Source: Neolewinella aquimaris (GTDB lineage Bacteria > Bacteroidota > Bacteroidia > Chitinophagales > Saprospiraceae). From it: a DNA stretch of 64,000 nucleotides. Made by a program: the position numbers and the translations under genes. Every line of letters starts with the position of its first letter. The first letter of the stretch is position 1. The stretch lies in the NCBI RefSeq assembly GCF_014197245.1, contig NZ_JACIFF010000001.1, forward strand, positions 620,001 to 684,000, given 5' to 3'. Shown here piece after piece: positions 9,926 through 23,785 of this stretch. The notes beneath the pieces are model-generated. The model had not been told where the DNA came from and ran no database searches. It saw only the letters and a program-made list of their open reading frames with translations.

Positions 9926-11497
9926 ATGATGAAAATTAATTTTAAAAAGAACGTAGCGGTGGCAGCAATGATGCTGGCGCTGGCCCTACCGTTCAATTCT
10001 TGTACCGATCTGGACCCTGAACTATATTCCGATCTGTCGAGCAGCAACTTCCCCACCGGGCAGGGTGATATCATCGGTCTGTACTTGTCGGCCTACACCC
10101 GCTTGTTCCCGATGATGAATCACAACAGTTACATGAGTATCCAGGAGGTCTCATCCGATGAGATCGTGATCCCGGTTCGCGGGTCGGACTGGTTCGACGG
10201 TGGCATCTGGGTGCGGACCCATCGGTTGACCTTTGATCCAACCGACGCTCAGTTCAACAACGCTTGGGTATTCCTGTATCAGGGCGTACAACAGGCAAAC
10301 CTCGTTATTCAGACCATCGAGAATGCCGATGCTATTCAGGATGAGGACAAGGTTGCCTTCCTTTCCGAGATCCGCAGCCTACGTGCCTACTGGTACATGC
10401 TGCTGATGGACGCTTTCGGAAATGTTCCCCTTATTACCGAAGACTCTGACCTGACCGATCTCAGTCCAATGCAGGCCACCCGCTCAGAAATCTTCAACTA
10501 CATCGAAAGTGAACTGGTAGGAGCCGGACCGGGGCTTACCCGCGACAAATCAACGGCTACCTACGGTAAGATCAACTACTGGGTAAACCGCGCTTTGCTA
10601 TCCCGACTGTACCTCAACGCCGAGGTATATACCGGAACAAGCCGGATTGCCGATGCGGAAAGCATGGTCGATGAGATCATCAACAGTGGAGTGTACAGCC
10701 TGACGACCGACTACTTCGAAAACTTTGCTGCCGACAACGACCAGGGCTTTGCCTCTACCTCCGAAAACATGTGGGTGATTCCCTACGATGCACCTGCCAT
10801 TGCTGGGGGCTTCAACATTGCTCAGATGACGCTGCACTACAACAGCCAGGAAACCTTTAACCTCCAGGAGCAGCCCTGGAACGGCTACTGCAGCCTGTCG
10901 GAGTTCTACAACAGCTACGACGACGAGGACCTGCGGAAGGGCGAATACGGAAACCATACCGTTCGCGGTAACTTCCTAGCCGGACCACAGGTGAAGGCCA
11001 ACGGAGACCCCGTTCTCGACGGTACCGCTGACGACCCGGGTGGCGAGCCCCTGGTGTACACCGTTGAACTCAACGCACTCGAGCCAAATGCTTACCGGCA
11101 GGCGGGAGCGCGGGTGTTCAAATTTGAAATTCCCGCAGGAGCGCCCAACACCCTCCCGAATGACTTCCCCATCGTTCGCTACTCTGAAGTACTGCTGACC
11201 AAGGCCGAGGCCCTGGCCCGCCAGAACAAGGAAGGTGCCGAGATGATGGTAAACATGGTGCGGGACCGTGCCGGTCTCGATGACCTGGATCAGGTTTCTC
11301 TCGACGATATTCTCGCCGAACGCGGCCGGGAGTTGTTTTTCGAGATTCTGCGCCGCACCGACCTCATTCGTTACGGTAAATTCGCTTCCGGAGAATGGGA
11401 CTTCAAAACCAGCGTGCCCGAATCGCGGAACCTGTTCCCCATTCCAGCGCCTCAGCTCAACGCGAACCCAAATCTGCAGCAAAACGACGGTTACTAA
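9926..11497 (+). CDS. SusD/RagB-family surface lipoprotein
   Basis: Substrate-binding lid lipoprotein for the SusC barrel just upstream. The signal peptide carries the lipobox FNSC, so C26 is lipidated and exposed on the surface. Typical SusD features follow: the ESLRAYWYMLLMDAFGNVPL-type segment (here SEIRSLRAYWYMLLMD), LLSRLYLNAEVYTG, YSEVLLTKAEALAR, and the C-terminal RGRELFFE...DLIRYGKF and LFPIPAPQLNANPNLQQN. The 523 residues are full length. A strong terminator lies 27 nt after the stop, closing the two-gene operon. Confidence 0.96.
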   Translation: MMKINFKKNVAVAAMMLALALPFNSCTDLDPELYSDLSSSNFPTGQGDIIGLYLSAYTRLFPMMNHNSYMSIQEVSSDEIVIPVRGSDWFDGGIWVRTHRLTFDPTDAQFNNAWVFLYQGVQQANLVIQTIENADAIQDEDKVAFLSEIRSLRAYWYMLLMDAFGNVPLITEDSDLTDLSPMQATRSEIFNYIESELVGAGPGLTRDKSTATYGKINYWVNRALLSRLYLNAEVYTGTSRIADAESMVDEIINSGVYSLTTDYFENFAADNDQGFASTSENMWVIPYDAPAIAGGFNIAQMTLHYNSQETFNLQEQPWNGYCSLSEFYNSYDDEDLRKGEYGNHTVRGNFLAGPQVKANGDPVLDGTADDPGGEPLVYTVELNALEPNAYRQAGARVFKFEIPAGAPNTLPNDFPIVRYSEVLLTKAEALARQNKEGAEMMVNMVRDRAGLDDLDQVSLDDILAERGRELFFEILRRTDLIRYGKFASGEWDFKTSVPESRNLFPIPAPQLNANPNLQQNDGY

Positions 11498-11523
11498 GCG
11501 TTGTTACTACCTCAACCGGTGAC

Positions 11524-11558
11524 AAAGGCCCGGTCTGCATCCGCAGACCGGGCCTTTT
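11524..11558 (+). terminator. Rho-independent terminator of the susCD operon
   Basis: A 14-bp perfect stem (11525-11538 with 11543-11556) around the loop ATCC, followed by TT and a pyrimidine stretch. It also encloses the -33 zone of the nudix gene downstream. Confidence 0.88.
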
Positions 11559-11567
11559 CCTTTACCC

Positions 11568-11575
11568 TACTTTTG
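11568..11575 (+). promoter_or_regulatory. -7 box for a likely leaderless nudix mRNA
   Basis: TACTTTTG ends 6 nt before the ATG at 11582. Transcription would start at or next to the start codon. Confidence 0.55.
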
Positions 11576-11581
11576 CAAACC

Positions 11582-12133
11582 ATGAATTTTTGTTCCCACT
11601 GCGGTTCTCACGACCTTAAACTACGCGTCCCCGAGGGAGATACGTATCCCCGGATAAGTTGCGGCAATTGCCAAACGATTCACTACCAAAACCCAAAGGT
11701 TGTCACCGGCTGCCTGCCCGTCTGGGAAGATAAGGTGCTGCTGTGCCGGCGTGCCATCGAGCCGGGGCGGGGGCGGTGGAACGTTCCGAGCGGCTATCTG
11801 GAAAACGGAGAGTCCGTGGCCGAAGGGGCCCGGCGGGAAGTCCGTGAAGAGGCTGCGGCGGAGGTGACGATCGATTACCTAATTACGCTCTACGACATCG
11901 AACGAATTAACCAGGTCTATCTGCAGTTTGTAGGACAACTGGTCGACGGGGTCTTCGGCATCGGCCCCGAAAGCCTTGAATGCAAGCTTTTTACTCAGGC
12001 GGAAATTCCGTGGGAGGAAATCGCCTTTACCTCCTCCGCCTTCACGATCCGCAACTACTTCCGTGACCGCGAGCGGGGAACCACGACGCTGTACCAGGGA
12101 TCCTACCCGGATCGGGGATTGATCAATCCGTAA
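11582..12133 (+). CDS. Nudix hydrolase with N-terminal zinc ribbon
   Basis: Predicted nucleoside-diphosphate-derivative pyrophosphatase of the NADH pyrophosphatase-like group with a zinc ribbon. The 183 residues hold a four-Cys ribbon (C4, C7, C27, C30) and a Nudix box at 71-93 (GYLENGES...REVREEAAAEV). In that box the usual Gly after the EE pair is Ala, a mild deviation that leaves the metal-binding Glu residues intact. I prefer the ATG at 11582, right after a -7 box, over upstream in-frame starts that fall in the terminator. Its 3' end overlaps kdsB by 11 nt, tail to tail. Substrate unknown. Confidence 0.85.
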   Translation: MNFCSHCGSHDLKLRVPEGDTYPRISCGNCQTIHYQNPKVVTGCLPVWEDKVLLCRRAIEPGRGRWNVPSGYLENGESVAEGARREVREEAAAEVTIDYLITLYDIERINQVYLQFVGQLVDGVFGIGPESLECKLFTQAEIPWEEIAFTSSAFTIRNYFRDRERGTTTLYQGSYPDRGLINP

Positions 12134-12860
12134 CCCGGCGAATAGCTTCTTCCAGGTCCGCAGGCGTGTCTACTCCGATCGACGGCAAGTCCGTGAGTCC
12201 GACGTAAATGCGGTAACCGGCACTGAGCCAGCGCAGTTGTTCCAGCGATTCGTCTAGCTCGAGTGGGGCCGTGGGTAGTACCGTGAGCTGCTGCAGTACC
12301 TCCGCCCGGTAGGCGTACAGACCGATGTGCTGGAGGTGCTTTTGCTGGTCGATCCACCGGCCGATGGGTACTTCGCGTAGAAACGGAATGGCGTGTCGGC
12401 TGAAGTAAAGGGCCCGCCCCGCTTCGTCCCGTACCACCTTCACCACATTGGGAGAAAGCAGGGCATGCTCGTCCCGCATGGGTGTGGCCAGGGTGCAAAT
12501 CGATAGTTTCTCGTCCCGGAAGGGATCGACTACCGCCGCGATCTGCTCGGGTTGGATGAACGGTTCGTCGCCCTGGACATTCACCACAATCGATGCTTCC
12601 GGGAAATTCCTTGCCGCTTCCGCTACCCGGTCCGTACCCGAGGGATGAGTAGCCGCGGTCATGACGACCGCTCCACCAAAGTCCTCGACGTGGCGAAAAA
12701 TGCGTTCGTCGTCCGTTGCCACGACTACCTGATCTAAAGACTCGCACTTGACTACGGCGGCATATACCCGTTGAATGAGGGTTTGTCCTCCAATATCCAC
12801 CAGCGGTTTACCGGGTAGGCGGGCACTGGCGTAGCGGGCGGGGATTACGGCAAGTACCAC
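12123..12860 (-). CDS. kdsB: 3-deoxy-manno-octulosonate cytidylyltransferase (CMP-KDO synthetase)
   Basis: Activates KDO with CTP to CMP-KDO for lipopolysaccharide inner-core synthesis in the cytoplasm. The 245 residues match the family length. Visible motifs are IPARYASARLPGKPL near the N-terminus (CTP binding), ATHPSGTDRVAEA, VNVQGDEPFI (metal site) and the C-terminal GVDTPADLE. The start is GTG, sharing one base with the TAG stop of the preceding CoA-transferase gene, so translation is probably coupled. Its companions (CoA transferase, rmuC) have no known link with LPS. Confidence 0.96.
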   Translation of the reverse strand: MVLAVIPARYASARLPGKPLVDIGGQTLIQRVYAAVVKCESLDQVVVATDDERIFRHVEDFGGAVVMTAATHPSGTDRVAEAARNFPEASIVVNVQGDEPFIQPEQIAAVVDPFRDEKLSICTLATPMRDEHALLSPNVVKVVRDEAGRALYFSRHAIPFLREVPIGRWIDQQKHLQHIGLYAYRAEVLQQLTVLPTAPLELDESLEQLRWLSAGYRIYVGLTDLPSIGVDTPADLEEAIRRVTD

Positions 12861-13519
12861 TAATCAAGCTGCATTTCCGGAACGTCTCCCTCCACGATCA
12901 ATCTGCCCAGAGTAGCGTCTTGTATTTCCCGGACGGTGACCCCGGGTGCGCGTTCCAGCAACCGGAACCCACGGTCTGAGGTGACTTCCAGCATGGCCAT
13001 ATTGGTTACAATCTTCTTCACGCAGTTGACACCGGTAAGCGGTAGCGAGCACTCGGGCAACAGCTTCGATTCGCCGGCCCGGTTGGTGTGCATCATGGCG
13101 ACGATGATGTTCTCCGCCGAGGCAACTAGATCCATGGCGCCGCCCATTCCCTTCACGAGCTTCCCCGGTATTTTCCAGTTGGCGATGTCGCCCGTGTCCG
13201 ACACCTCCATTGCTCCGAGGACGGTCAGTTGAATATGCTGTCCGCGAATCATCGCAAAACTGGTGGCACTGTCGAAGATGGCCGCACCCGGCAGGGCGGT
13301 GATGGTCTGTTTTCCGGCGTTGATCAGGTCGGCATCCTCCTCTCCCTCGTAGGGAAACGGCCCCATTCCGAGAATGCCGTTTTCGGATTGAAAGGTCACG
13401 TCTACGCCTTCGGGAACGAAGTTGGCCACCAGGGTAGGAATGCCAATACCGAGATTGACGTACCAGCCGTCGCGTAGTTCACGGGAGATTCTGCGGGCGA
13501 TTCCGGTCTTATCTAGCAT
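12860..13519 (-). CDS. scoB: 3-oxoacid CoA-transferase, subunit B
   Basis: Beta subunit of a family I CoA transferase (succinyl-CoA:3-ketoacid type) that moves CoA between acyl-CoA and a ketoacid. The 219 residues contain the catalytic SENG (E46), which forms the glutamyl-CoA intermediate, after [11 protein letters not shown], and [20 protein letters not shown] further on. It overlaps the A subunit by 11 nt upstream and kdsB by 1 nt downstream. The name sco rather than ato is a best guess; both have the same architecture. Confidence 0.93.
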   Translation of the reverse strand: MLDKTGIARRISRELRDGWYVNLGIGIPTLVANFVPEGVDVTFQSENGILGMGPFPYEGEEDADLINAGKQTITALPGAAIFDSATSFAMIRGQHIQLTVLGAMEVSDTGDIANWKIPGKLVKGMGGAMDLVASAENIIVAMMHTNRAGESKLLPECSLPLTGVNCVKKIVTNMAMLEVTSDRGFRLLERAPGVTVREIQDATLGRLIVEGDVPEMQLD

Positions 13520-14210
13520 GGGGTCGGGTTGTGCGCTGTTCGATGCGTTTTTCGTACTGATCGCCCTGGAAAATGCGCTGTACGAACACTCCGGGCGTAT
13601 GAATGTGGTTGGGGTCGAGCTCGCCGGACTCGACGAGTTCCTCTACTTCGGCGATGGTTATCCTGCCGGCGGTAGCCATCACGGGATTGAAGTTGCGAGC
13701 CGTACCCTTATAGATAAGGTTACCGTCCGTATCACCCTTCCAGGCCTTTACGATGGCGAAATCGGCGGTCAGGGCGGTTTCCAGGATGTGGGGTTTGCCG
13801 TTGAACTCCCGCACTTCCTTGCCTTCGCCGACCTCCGTTCCGTAACCGGCCGGAGTGAAGAAAGCGGGAATACCGGCGCCACCGGCCCGGCAACGTTCAG
13901 CCAGGCTGCCCTGCGGGATCAGGTCTACCTCGAGGTCGCCGCTCAGCATCTGCCGCTCGAACTCGGCGTTCTCCCCGACGTAGCTCGCGATCATCTTGCG
14001 GATCTGACGGCTTTGCAGTAGTAATCCCAGCCCGAAATCGTCGACCCCGGCGTTGTTGGAAATACAGGTGAGGTCGGTGATGTCGGAATCGGCGAGGGCG
14101 TTGATGCACTTTTCCGGTATGCCACAGAGGCCGAACCCTCCCAGCATGAGGGTCATGCCACTCTCGATGCCGGCGATGGCGTCCCGGGCACTGGCTACGC
14201 GTTTATTCAT
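13509..14210 (-). CDS. scoA: 3-oxoacid CoA-transferase, subunit A
   Basis: Alpha subunit of the same family I CoA transferase, likely in ketone-body or acetoacetate metabolism. The glycine-rich oxyanion-hole motif [10 protein letters not shown] is near residues 24-33, followed by the family's [11 protein letters not shown] and [14 protein letters not shown] start at [12 protein letters not shown] (14210, 233 residues) rather than the longer frame from 14252, whose first 14 residues lack conservation and would overlap rmuC. It sits 13 nt after rmuC and overlaps subunit B by 11 nt. Confidence 0.93.
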   Translation of the reverse strand: MNKRVASARDAIAGIESGMTLMLGGFGLCGIPEKCINALADSDITDLTCISNNAGVDDFGLGLLLQSRQIRKMIASYVGENAEFERQMLSGDLEVDLIPQGSLAERCRAGGAGIPAFFTPAGYGTEVGEGKEVREFNGKPHILETALTADFAIVKAWKGDTDGNLIYKGTARNFNPVMATAGRITIAEVEELVESGELDPNHIHTPGVFVQRIFQGDQYEKRIEQRTTRPHAR

Positions 14211-14223
14211 GGTTGCAAGATCG

Positions 14224-15561
14224 TTATTCCTCCTCAAGGAGGCGGTTGTCAATTCGTTTTTTCGTTTTGGCTCCGAGTTTACGCAGCTTCTCGGCCCGAC
14301 CGATCAGGGTAGCCCCGTACTTGCCGCCGGTGCTGAGCTTCCCCAGCGCGGAATGGTAGGAGTGCTGGGCCTGGTCCAGCCGGTGGCCGATCTTCTTCAA
14401 CTCCTCGGTAAAGGATACGAAGCCGTCGTAGAGCAATCCACTCTGCCGCGCGATCTCCAGCACGTTCTTCTTCTGGTTTTCCTGCTTCCAAATGTAGCTT
14501 ACGGTGCGCAGGGTAGCAAGGAGGGTGCTCGGCGTGACCAGTACGATGTTTCGCTCGAGCGCCTCGATGAAAAGATTCTTGTCCGTCGTCAGCGCGAGTC
14601 CGAGGGCCGGCTCGATGGGTACGAATAAAAGCAGGTAATCGGGTGAGTTGATCTGGTACAGGCGGGTGTAGTTTTTTGACGCCAAGTCGATGACGTGCTG
14701 CCGTACACTGCGCAGGTGGGCAGCGGCCTCTACCCGACGTTCCGCCACGGCGTCGGTAGAATGGGTACAGTACCTTTCGTAGGCCGTCAGCGAAACTTTG
14801 CTGTCGACGACCAAGTGCTTGTTGTCCGGTAAGTTTATGATGAAGTCCGGGCGCTTCTGCCGGCCGTTTTCGTCCGTGAAGCTCGACTGTGCCGTAAAGT
14901 GTACTCCGCTCTCCAGCCCACTGGCCTCAAGTAGGGTAAGTAACTGCCACTCGCCCCAGTCGCCCTGGGTTTTGGTGTTGCCGCGCAGGGCCCCGGCCAG
15001 GTTATTCGCCTCGGCACTGATGCGCTGGTTGAGCAGTTGGAGGTGCTTGATCTCCTCCCGCAGGGAAATGCGGTCGCGGGTTTCTTCCAGGAACCGGCGC
15101 TCGATTTGCTGCTCGAATCCGTGGATGCGTTCCTTGAGCGGACTGAGCAGTCCGTCGAGTTGGTTGGCGTTCTGGGTTACGAACCGTTCGCTTTTCTCCT
15201 GGAAGAGTCGCTCCGCCGTGCGTTCGAACTGGGCAACGGAGGCCGCCTGCAGTCGGACCATTTCGGCCTGCTGTCCCGACAAGCGTTCGTTCAGGGCACG
15301 GTGCTCGGCACGCAGGGTAGCCAGGTCGCTGCGCAGGGTAGTCTCGACCGCGAGTTTTTCCTGCAGGTTTTCGTAGTGGAGGTCCGCATCGCTCCTTAGC
15401 TGCTCATATACTTCACGCAGAACGTACCCGGCCTCGACCCGGTCCCGCTCCAGGTGGGTGCTGCCTAAGCGGTAACGGGTATATAACCAGGCAACTACCC
15501 CGCCGATGACCATGCCGGTCAGCAGCGAAAGAAAGTAGGGTAGGGCGGGGGCTGTATCCAT
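14224..15561 (-). CDS. rmuC: DNA recombination protein RmuC
   Basis: RmuC proteins limit inverted-repeat recombination and have a nuclease-like fold; the mechanism is poorly known. The 445 residues begin with one membrane helix (about 8-28), then a long coiled coil (about 40-160), then the RmuC core with [13 protein letters not shown], the VVDSKVSL motif and the [16 protein letters not shown] segment. The TM plus coiled-coil plus core layout and the length are standard. It heads the run rmuC-scoA-scoB-kdsB. Upstream on its strand a TACCTTG sequence ends a few nt before the ATG, a weak promoter candidate. Confidence 0.92.
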   Translation of the reverse strand: MDTAPALPYFLSLLTGMVIGGVVAWLYTRYRLGSTHLERDRVEAGYVLREVYEQLRSDADLHYENLQEKLAVETTLRSDLATLRAEHRALNERLSGQQAEMVRLQAASVAQFERTAERLFQEKSERFVTQNANQLDGLLSPLKERIHGFEQQIERRFLEETRDRISLREEIKHLQLLNQRISAEANNLAGALRGNTKTQGDWGEWQLLTLLEASGLESGVHFTAQSSFTDENGRQKRPDFIINLPDNKHLVVDSKVSLTAYERYCTHSTDAVAERRVEAAAHLRSVRQHVIDLASKNYTRLYQINSPDYLLLFVPIEPALGLALTTDKNLFIEALERNIVLVTPSTLLATLRTVSYIWKQENQKKNVLEIARQSGLLYDGFVSFTEELKKIGHRLDQAQHSYHSALGKLSTGGKYGATLIGRAEKLRKLGAKTKKRIDNRLLEEE

Positions 15562-15630
15562 GGCGACAAGGTAGTGAGCGGCCGGGGAGGTGACATAATT
15601 TCGGCGGAGAAAGGCCGTTTGATTAGGGTC

Positions 15631-17595
15631 ATGAAGAAAACCCTGTTCGCCCTATTGTGCGCCACCGCCCTGCTTTCCGCCGCTCCCACGGAATCGGAAA
15701 GTTGGACGGACCAACTCTTTTCCTGGTTCACCGAATTGTTTGTCGCCGCCTACGCAGAGCCGTTACCGAATGTGCAGGCCGTGCCCGTGGAGGCAACCGA
15801 AACCGTTTCACCGGATGCCGTCGCGCTGCTATCCGCCATTCCTCGTTCCGACACCGTCGCCATCACCTCCAACTGGCCTTACCTAAGTGCGGATGCCGGC
15901 CAGGATGTGGCCCGTCGGGAACGGCTGCTTGAGCAAACCGTACTGCTGACCAATCCTACGGGATCCCTGCCGTTTAGCGGCCTTTCCGCCATTCGCATCG
16001 TCTACCCCAGTGGCAAACGACCCGATCGGCTCATCGAGATGGCCCGGCGGTTTACGTCGGTTCAGGCCGTTGCTTTTACCGATGTCCTTGCTCCCGCGCT
16101 CGCCGCCGCCCCTTCCATTCCTACCGTTGTGATAGCGGACGACCCGCTGGGCGGGGTGGATGCCGGCGACCTTTGGTACCGCTCGCTGTACGGATATGCG
16201 GGTATGACCCTGGTCCACTTCGGAGACGTTTCCCTGATTGACCGGGTGCCGGCTAGCTGGTCTGTATTGGTTTGCCCCGTGCGCGCGAAGGAAAGCGAGG
16301 CCTTTGTGGCCCAGGTGCTCTTCGGCGCTCAGGCCATTACCGGCCGTTCCGACCGCCCCATACTTGATTTTGGTGTCGATAGCGGAATATCCCTGCCGCA
16401 GCAACGACCCGGATTTCGTGAACCGGAGCTACTCAAGGTAGACCGGGAGCAACTGGAGCAGCTGGACCAGACCATCAACCGCGCCATTCGCTACCGGGCC
16501 ACTCCCGGAGCCCAGCTTGCGGTCTTGCGGGGCGGGCAGGTGATCTACGAACGGGCGTACGGCAAACAGTCCTACGGCTCCGGTAGACCCGTCACTCCCG
16601 GTGATCTGTACGACCTCGCCTCCGTGACGAAGGTGGCCGCTACCTCGCTGGCAATCATGAAATTGTACGATGAGGGAAGGATCGATTTGACCGCAAAACT
16701 CAGCGAATACCTGCCGGAATTTAAACGGACCGCACCCGGTAGGTACACCATTGCCCAGTTGCTCGCTCACCATACCGGCATGCAGGCGAACCTGCCGTTG
16801 TATCCCTACGTAGGTGCGAATTACCTGGTACCTGGAGGACAGGAAGGTTCCGTTCGCCTTAGCACCAATCGTTGGCTCGACGGAAGCGTACCGGGCCACA
16901 TTCGGCGCGATCTGCGCAAGATCGACCGCACCCGCCGTCCGATGTACCGCTACAGTGATGTAAATTATGTATTGTTACAATTTGTGGTTGAGGCGATTAC
17001 GGGTACTGGCCTGGATGCTTACGTTAAGGAGACGTTTTACGAACCGCTAGGTCTTACCCACCTTACGTTTAATCCGATTGCGGATCACCCGGCGCGGCAG
17101 CTCGTACCGACCATCACCGATAAGTGGATGGACAGGGGAGTGCTGCGGGGATTTGTACACGACGAGGGGGCGGCCATGATGGGGGGAGTTGCCGGTCATG
17201 CGGGACTGTTCGGCAATGCCCGCGATCTCGGGATACTCTTCCAGTTCTTACTCGACGGGGGTGAATTTAACGGCCGGCAGATTATTTCGCGGGAGGCGGT
17301 TGCGCTGTTCACGGCCCGCAATCCCTTCAACCACCGGGCCCTCGGTTTCGACCGCCTGAGCAGCGGGTATAAAAGCGTCATCGCTGCCGGGGCCTCCGAA
17401 GCCAGCTTCGGTCATACCGGATTTACCGGCACCTGCGTCTGGGCCGATCCGGAGAACAACCTAGTTTTCGTCTTACTGACCAACCGCATCCACCCGGATC
17501 CGGCAAACAAGAAATTGCTGAAGTACGGCACCCGCAGTAAAATGCAGCGGGACCTGTACCGCGCCCTTAACTCTTTCGGCAACGAGCCGGCTTGA
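15631..17595 (+). CDS. Exported beta-lactamase-like serine hydrolase with a GH3 C-terminal remnant
   Basis: A 654-residue exported protein. The C-terminal half (about 275-650) is a class C beta-lactamase/penicillin-binding fold with the SVTK nucleophile motif (S331, K334), a YSDVNY second motif (Y441) and an HTGFTG third motif. Residues about 95-260 look like the C-terminal domain of GH3 glycosidases (ERRLLEQTVLL-type start LLEQTVLLTNPTGSLPF, and AQVLFGAQAITGRSD). Bacteroidota commonly fuse complete GH3 enzymes to this hydrolase; here the GH3 catalytic barrel is absent and a signal peptide (1-20) precedes the remnant. I start at MKKTLFALLC; upstream in-frame starts add a non-signal leader. 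Its TGA abuts the stop of pcm. Substrate unknown. Confidence 0.85.
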   Translation: MKKTLFALLCATALLSAAPTESESWTDQLFSWFTELFVAAYAEPLPNVQAVPVEATETVSPDAVALLSAIPRSDTVAITSNWPYLSADAGQDVARRERLLEQTVLLTNPTGSLPFSGLSAIRIVYPSGKRPDRLIEMARRFTSVQAVAFTDVLAPALAAAPSIPTVVIADDPLGGVDAGDLWYRSLYGYAGMTLVHFGDVSLIDRVPASWSVLVCPVRAKESEAFVAQVLFGAQAITGRSDRPILDFGVDSGISLPQQRPGFREPELLKVDREQLEQLDQTINRAIRYRATPGAQLAVLRGGQVIYERAYGKQSYGSGRPVTPGDLYDLASVTKVAATSLAIMKLYDEGRIDLTAKLSEYLPEFKRTAPGRYTIAQLLAHHTGMQANLPLYPYVGANYLVPGGQEGSVRLSTNRWLDGSVPGHIRRDLRKIDRTRRPMYRYSDVNYVLLQFVVEAITGTGLDAYVKETFYEPLGLTHLTFNPIADHPARQLVPTITDKWMDRGVLRGFVHDEGAAMMGGVAGHAGLFGNARDLGILFQFLLDGGEFNGRQIISREAVALFTARNPFNHRALGFDRLSSGYKSVIAAGASEASFGHTGFTGTCVWADPENNLVFVLLTNRIHPDPANKKLLKYGTRSKMQRDLYRALNSFGNEPA

Positions 17596-18246
17596 TCAGG
17601 CCAGTCCCTCGCGGAAGGGCACGAACCGGCAGTAGCCCAGCATTTCTTCTTTGTGCTTGCCGTTCGCACCTTTGGTAATGCGCAGCAGTTCCTGGTCTTC
17701 TTCCTCCGGACCGACGGGAATCACCATGATGCCACCCACCTCTAGTTGTTCCAGCAGCGCTTCGGGCACTTTGGGTGCGCCGGCCGTCACCAATATGCGA
17801 CTGAACGGTGCCATTTCCGGAACACCCCGGTAGCCATCGCGCAGGAAAAACCGAATGCCGCGGTCCAGGCGCAGCTTTTTCAGGGTAAGTTTTGCCTTGC
17901 GGTACAGCGGTTTGTGCCGCTCGACGGTGAAGACCCGCCCGCCCAGGAGGGACAGAATGGCCGCCTGGTAGCCAGAACCGGTGCCAATTTCGAGGACCTT
18001 TTGCCGCGGCAGGAGTTGCAGGGCGGTGGACTGCCACGCTACGGTCGAGGGTTGACTGATCGTCTGTTCGCAATCGATGGGGAAGGGCTCATCGCGGTAG
18101 GCCCACTCGCTGAAGCTGCTGTCGAGAAAGGCGTGCCGGGGCACATTGGCCATTACTTCCAACACCTTCGGGTCGAATTCATTGCGGCTGGTCAACCGCT
18201 CGATGAGTCGCTTGCGCTGTCCCCGGTGACGAAATCCGTCGTCCAT
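17596..18246 (-). CDS. pcm: Protein-L-isoaspartate O-methyltransferase
   Basis: Uses S-adenosylmethionine to methylate isoaspartyl residues in aged proteins so that they revert to aspartate. The 216 residues hold QTISQP (61-66), typical of the substrate pocket, the SAM motif VLEIGTGSGYQAA (84-96), and the post-motif VTAGAPKVPEALLEQL. The N-terminus is short and cytoplasmic. It shares the palindrome TGATCA with the convergent serine hydrolase: each gene's stop lies in one half. A 1-nt gap separates it from the MazG-like gene, so the two are probably co-transcribed. Confidence 0.95.
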   Translation of the reverse strand: MDDGFRHRGQRKRLIERLTSRNEFDPKVLEVMANVPRHAFLDSSFSEWAYRDEPFPIDCEQTISQPSTVAWQSTALQLLPRQKVLEIGTGSGYQAAILSLLGGRVFTVERHKPLYRKAKLTLKKLRLDRGIRFFLRDGYRGVPEMAPFSRILVTAGAPKVPEALLEQLEVGGIMVIPVGPEEEDQELLRITKGANGKHKEEMLGYCRFVPFREGLA

Positions 18247-18247
18247 G

Positions 18248-18712
18248 CTACTTTAGTTGGCCGGCCAGGTTGGCCGGGGAGTAATTTACGTTTTTCAGCA
18301 CCTTATTATCGTCGGTCCGGTACACCAGGTACACGTCGCCCGAGCTTTCTACGCGACCCTCCTGGTTCAGCGACCGGTAGTGGGCCAGCGTAGCTTCCGC
18401 TTCTTCCCGGCTCGCACAGGTTTTGCTCATGTTCGAACGGTGAACTTCCCCGAAGAGCGCGGGAAATTTGTCGCCGAGCCCGAACTCGAGCACCGCTCCG
18501 CTGAGCACGTACTGAAGGTCGGCCAGTGCATCCGCCACCTCCACAATATCCCGCTGCGCGATCGCTTCGCGTAGTTCGTCGAGCTCCTCCTGCAACAGAT
18601 TTACGCGCAAACGGCAACGATCTTCGGGCGGGATCGCGGGAGCGGAGAGAATGGGTAACCGAAAGGTGCGGTGAAACTCGGCTACGTCACCAAGTGAGTC
18701 GGGGCTTTTCAT
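18248..18712 (-). CDS. MazG-like nucleotide pyrophosphohydrolase
   Basis: All-alpha NTP pyrophosphohydrolase-like protein of 154 residues, probably a house-cleaning hydrolase of non-canonical nucleotides. Metal-binding acids are seen in QEELDELREA (E42, E43, E46) and EVADALADLQYV (E58, D61, D65), the EExxE...ExxD pattern of the superfamily. The start MKSPDSLGDV at 18712 lies 20 nt after a TATATTTG -7 box; the upstream in-frame start at 18796 would cover the promoter. It precedes pcm by 1 nt. The HisE (PRA-PH) branch is an alternative, but no his genes are nearby. Confidence 0.82.
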   Translation of the reverse strand: MKSPDSLGDVAEFHRTFRLPILSAPAIPPEDRCRLRVNLLQEELDELREAIAQRDIVEVADALADLQYVLSGAVLEFGLGDKFPALFGEVHRSNMSKTCASREEAEATLAHYRSLNQEGRVESSGDVYLVYRTDDNKVLKNVNYSPANLAGQLK

Positions 18713-18732
18713 GAAGTGGGTTTGTCCACGGG

Positions 18733-18740
18733 CAAATATA
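18733..18740 (-). promoter_or_regulatory. -7 box of the mazG-like/pcm operon
   Basis: Minus-strand TATATTTG, a full TAnnTTTG match, 20 nt before the chosen ATG at 18712. Confidence 0.6.
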
Positions 18741-18889
18741 GCCACAACGGCGTTGGCGTGACCCCGGTTACCACAATCTGAATGCCCGTGGAACATTATT
18801 AAAACTGCTGAGTAGATGCGTCGGCGTGATTTTATTGTACTTGCAAATAATACATGAATGCGCTATCCCAATCGGGCTACCTTAAATGA

Positions 18890-18918
18890 AATTCTAAAAT
18901 ACGGCAGAATTTAGAATT
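18890..18918. repeat. Perfect 9-bp inverted repeat, candidate operator
   Basis: AATTCTAAA and TTTAGAATT are separated by 11 nt. The element lies about 140 nt upstream of the proposed gltB -33 site. Confidence 0.4.
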
Positions 18919-19031
18919 AAAATTGTGTTTTTACCGGTATTGCGGTACTAAAAATGACGATATTAAAATGCGTGGCGGTTTTGACGGCCCGTCGTCGATC
19001 AAATAGGTTTAAGATAAAGGTGCGTGGAACA

Positions 19032-19062
19032 TTGGTATACTACACAGTTGCCTGTATCTTGT
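19032..19062 (+). promoter_or_regulatory. Promoter of gltBD
   Basis: TTG at 19032-19034 and TATCTTGT at 19055-19062 are 20 nt apart, close to the Bacteroidota -33/-7 pattern, with one mismatch in the -7 box. It predicts a leader of about 65 nt. Confidence 0.4.
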
Positions 19063-19132
19063 GATGCGGCTGAACGCAGGAAGGCCTTTCGATTTAGGAC
19101 TTCCCATCGCCACCGCTAACCCCTTCTGACGT

Positions 19133-23686
<4,554 letters not shown>

Positions 23687-23785
23687 TCGATTGCCCCCCC
23701 CTTCCGTGGCGCCGTCCGAGGTCGATCGCCACGACACCATTAGCTAACCATTCCGGTCCGTCCGGAAGCTGAAAAAACCTTTACC

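Larger units (their letters stand above)
18797..19132. promoter_or_regulatory. AT-rich control region upstream of gltB
   Basis: A 336-bp gap between divergent genes, clearly richer in A+T than its surroundings. It contains a perfect 9-bp inverted repeat AATTCTAAA/TTTAGAATT (18890-18898 and 18910-18918, 11-nt loop) and a gltB-facing promoter, TTG (19032-19034), 20 nt, then TATCTTGT (19055-19062). No ORF or RNA gene was recognised. The repeat could be an operator; this is inference. Confidence 0.45.
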
